Origin: Treponema sp.
GTDB taxonomy: Bacteria; Spirochaetota; Spirochaetia; Treponematales; Breznakiellaceae
Direction of reading: 5' to 3'
DNA length: 12,975 nucleotides
NCBI GenBank assembly: GCA_020216655.1
Contig: JAIWNU010000153.1
Location: forward strand, 1 to 12,975
Under the pieces are notes generated by a model. That model saw only the letters and a program-made list of their open reading frames with translations. It searched no databases and was not told the origin of the DNA. The position numbers and the translations under genes are program-made. Of the stretch, positions 12,808 to 12,975 are shown piece by piece; position 1 is the stretch's first letter; each line of letters starts with the position of its first letter.

Positions 12808-12975
12808 TTATTCCTCTATGTACTGTTCTTTGGCGATCCGAGCCAATTCTTTGTAGTGCTCCGCATTCTGTTTAATGCCGGCTATTTCTTCGGGACTCAG
12901 TTCCCGTACCAGCTTTGCAGGAGAGCCAAGAATGAGGGAACGGGGCGGGAATTTTTTGCCCTGGGTAACAAGAGC
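12808..12975 (-). CDS. Gamma-carbonic-anhydrase / hexapeptide-repeat protein, C-terminal 55 residues only
   Basis: The gene runs off the window at its 5' end. The 55 visible residues begin ALVTQGKKFPPRSLILGSPA, continue with KLVRELSPEEI and end in a charged helix with NAEHYKELA. This matches the end of YrdA/PaaY-type gamma-carbonic-anhydrase-like left-handed beta-helix proteins: the last hexapeptide turn, the GSPAKxVREL motif and the C-terminal helix. Catalytic histidines would lie in the missing part, so activity cannot be judged. The stop is at 12808-12810, 10 nt before the DRTGG gene, which suggests the same operon. Confidence 0.85.
   Translation of the reverse strand, partial: ALVTQGKKFPPRSLILGSPAKLVRELSPEEIAGIKQNAEHYKELARIAKEQYIEE

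Overview
The window looks like part of the chromosome of a strictly anaerobic, fermentative, Gram-negative bacterium, most likely a spirochaete of the Treponema/Spirochaeta group. This is inferred from the protein types and style: an HndABCD-type [FeFe] hydrogenase, a short spirochaete-like lipobox, a cytidylate-kinase-like protein, a group-typical acyl-CoA synthetase, and base composition judged by eye to be near 50% GC. No search was run, so the taxonomy is tentative. No RNA genes, insertion sequences, phage genes or CRISPR arrays were seen.

Layout. (1) Positions 6-5040, minus strand: a five-gene operon read from 5040 down to 6. It encodes an electron-bifurcating NAD-linked [FeFe] hydrogenase: HndA (NuoE-like), a stand-alone histidine-kinase-type ATPase, HndB (small thioredoxin-like ferredoxin), HndC (NuoF-like flavoprotein) and HndD (catalytic H-cluster subunit). 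Its AT-rich upstream region holds a plausible sigma70-type promoter, a 17-bp perfect inverted repeat and smaller dyads. (2) Positions 5237-9618: four genes with no obvious hydrogenase role. They are a lipoprotein (minus), a long-chain acyl-CoA synthetase/AMP-ligase (plus), an NlpC/P60 cell-wall peptidase with a beta-rich tail (minus) and a cytidylate-kinase-like P-loop protein (plus). The last has a leader whose sequence can pair with its entire Shine-Dalgarno site. (3) Positions 9632-12975, minus strand: a very tightly packed operon. In transcription order it holds a gamma-carbonic-anhydrase-type hexapeptide protein (cut by the window edge), a DRTGG-domain protein, a Cof-type HAD phosphatase, a CBS-CBS-HATPase (anti-sigma-kinase-like) protein, a second DRTGG protein and a PHP-domain phosphoesterase. 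Four of the five junctions overlap or share bases.

How the parts fit. The hydrogenase subunits should couple reversible H2 production to simultaneous oxidation of NADH and reduced ferredoxin, or the reverse. DRTGG, RsbW-like HATPase/CBS and PHP genes recur next to HydABC/Hnd clusters in anaerobic Firmicutes and Thermotogae (recalled family knowledge, not checked here). The two minus-strand blocks therefore read as two halves of one functional neighbourhood, now separated by region 2. What the regulator-like proteins do for the hydrogenase is not established; this is the most interesting open biology in the window. The most distinctive non-coding signal is the anti-Shine-Dalgarno leader at 8860-8952.
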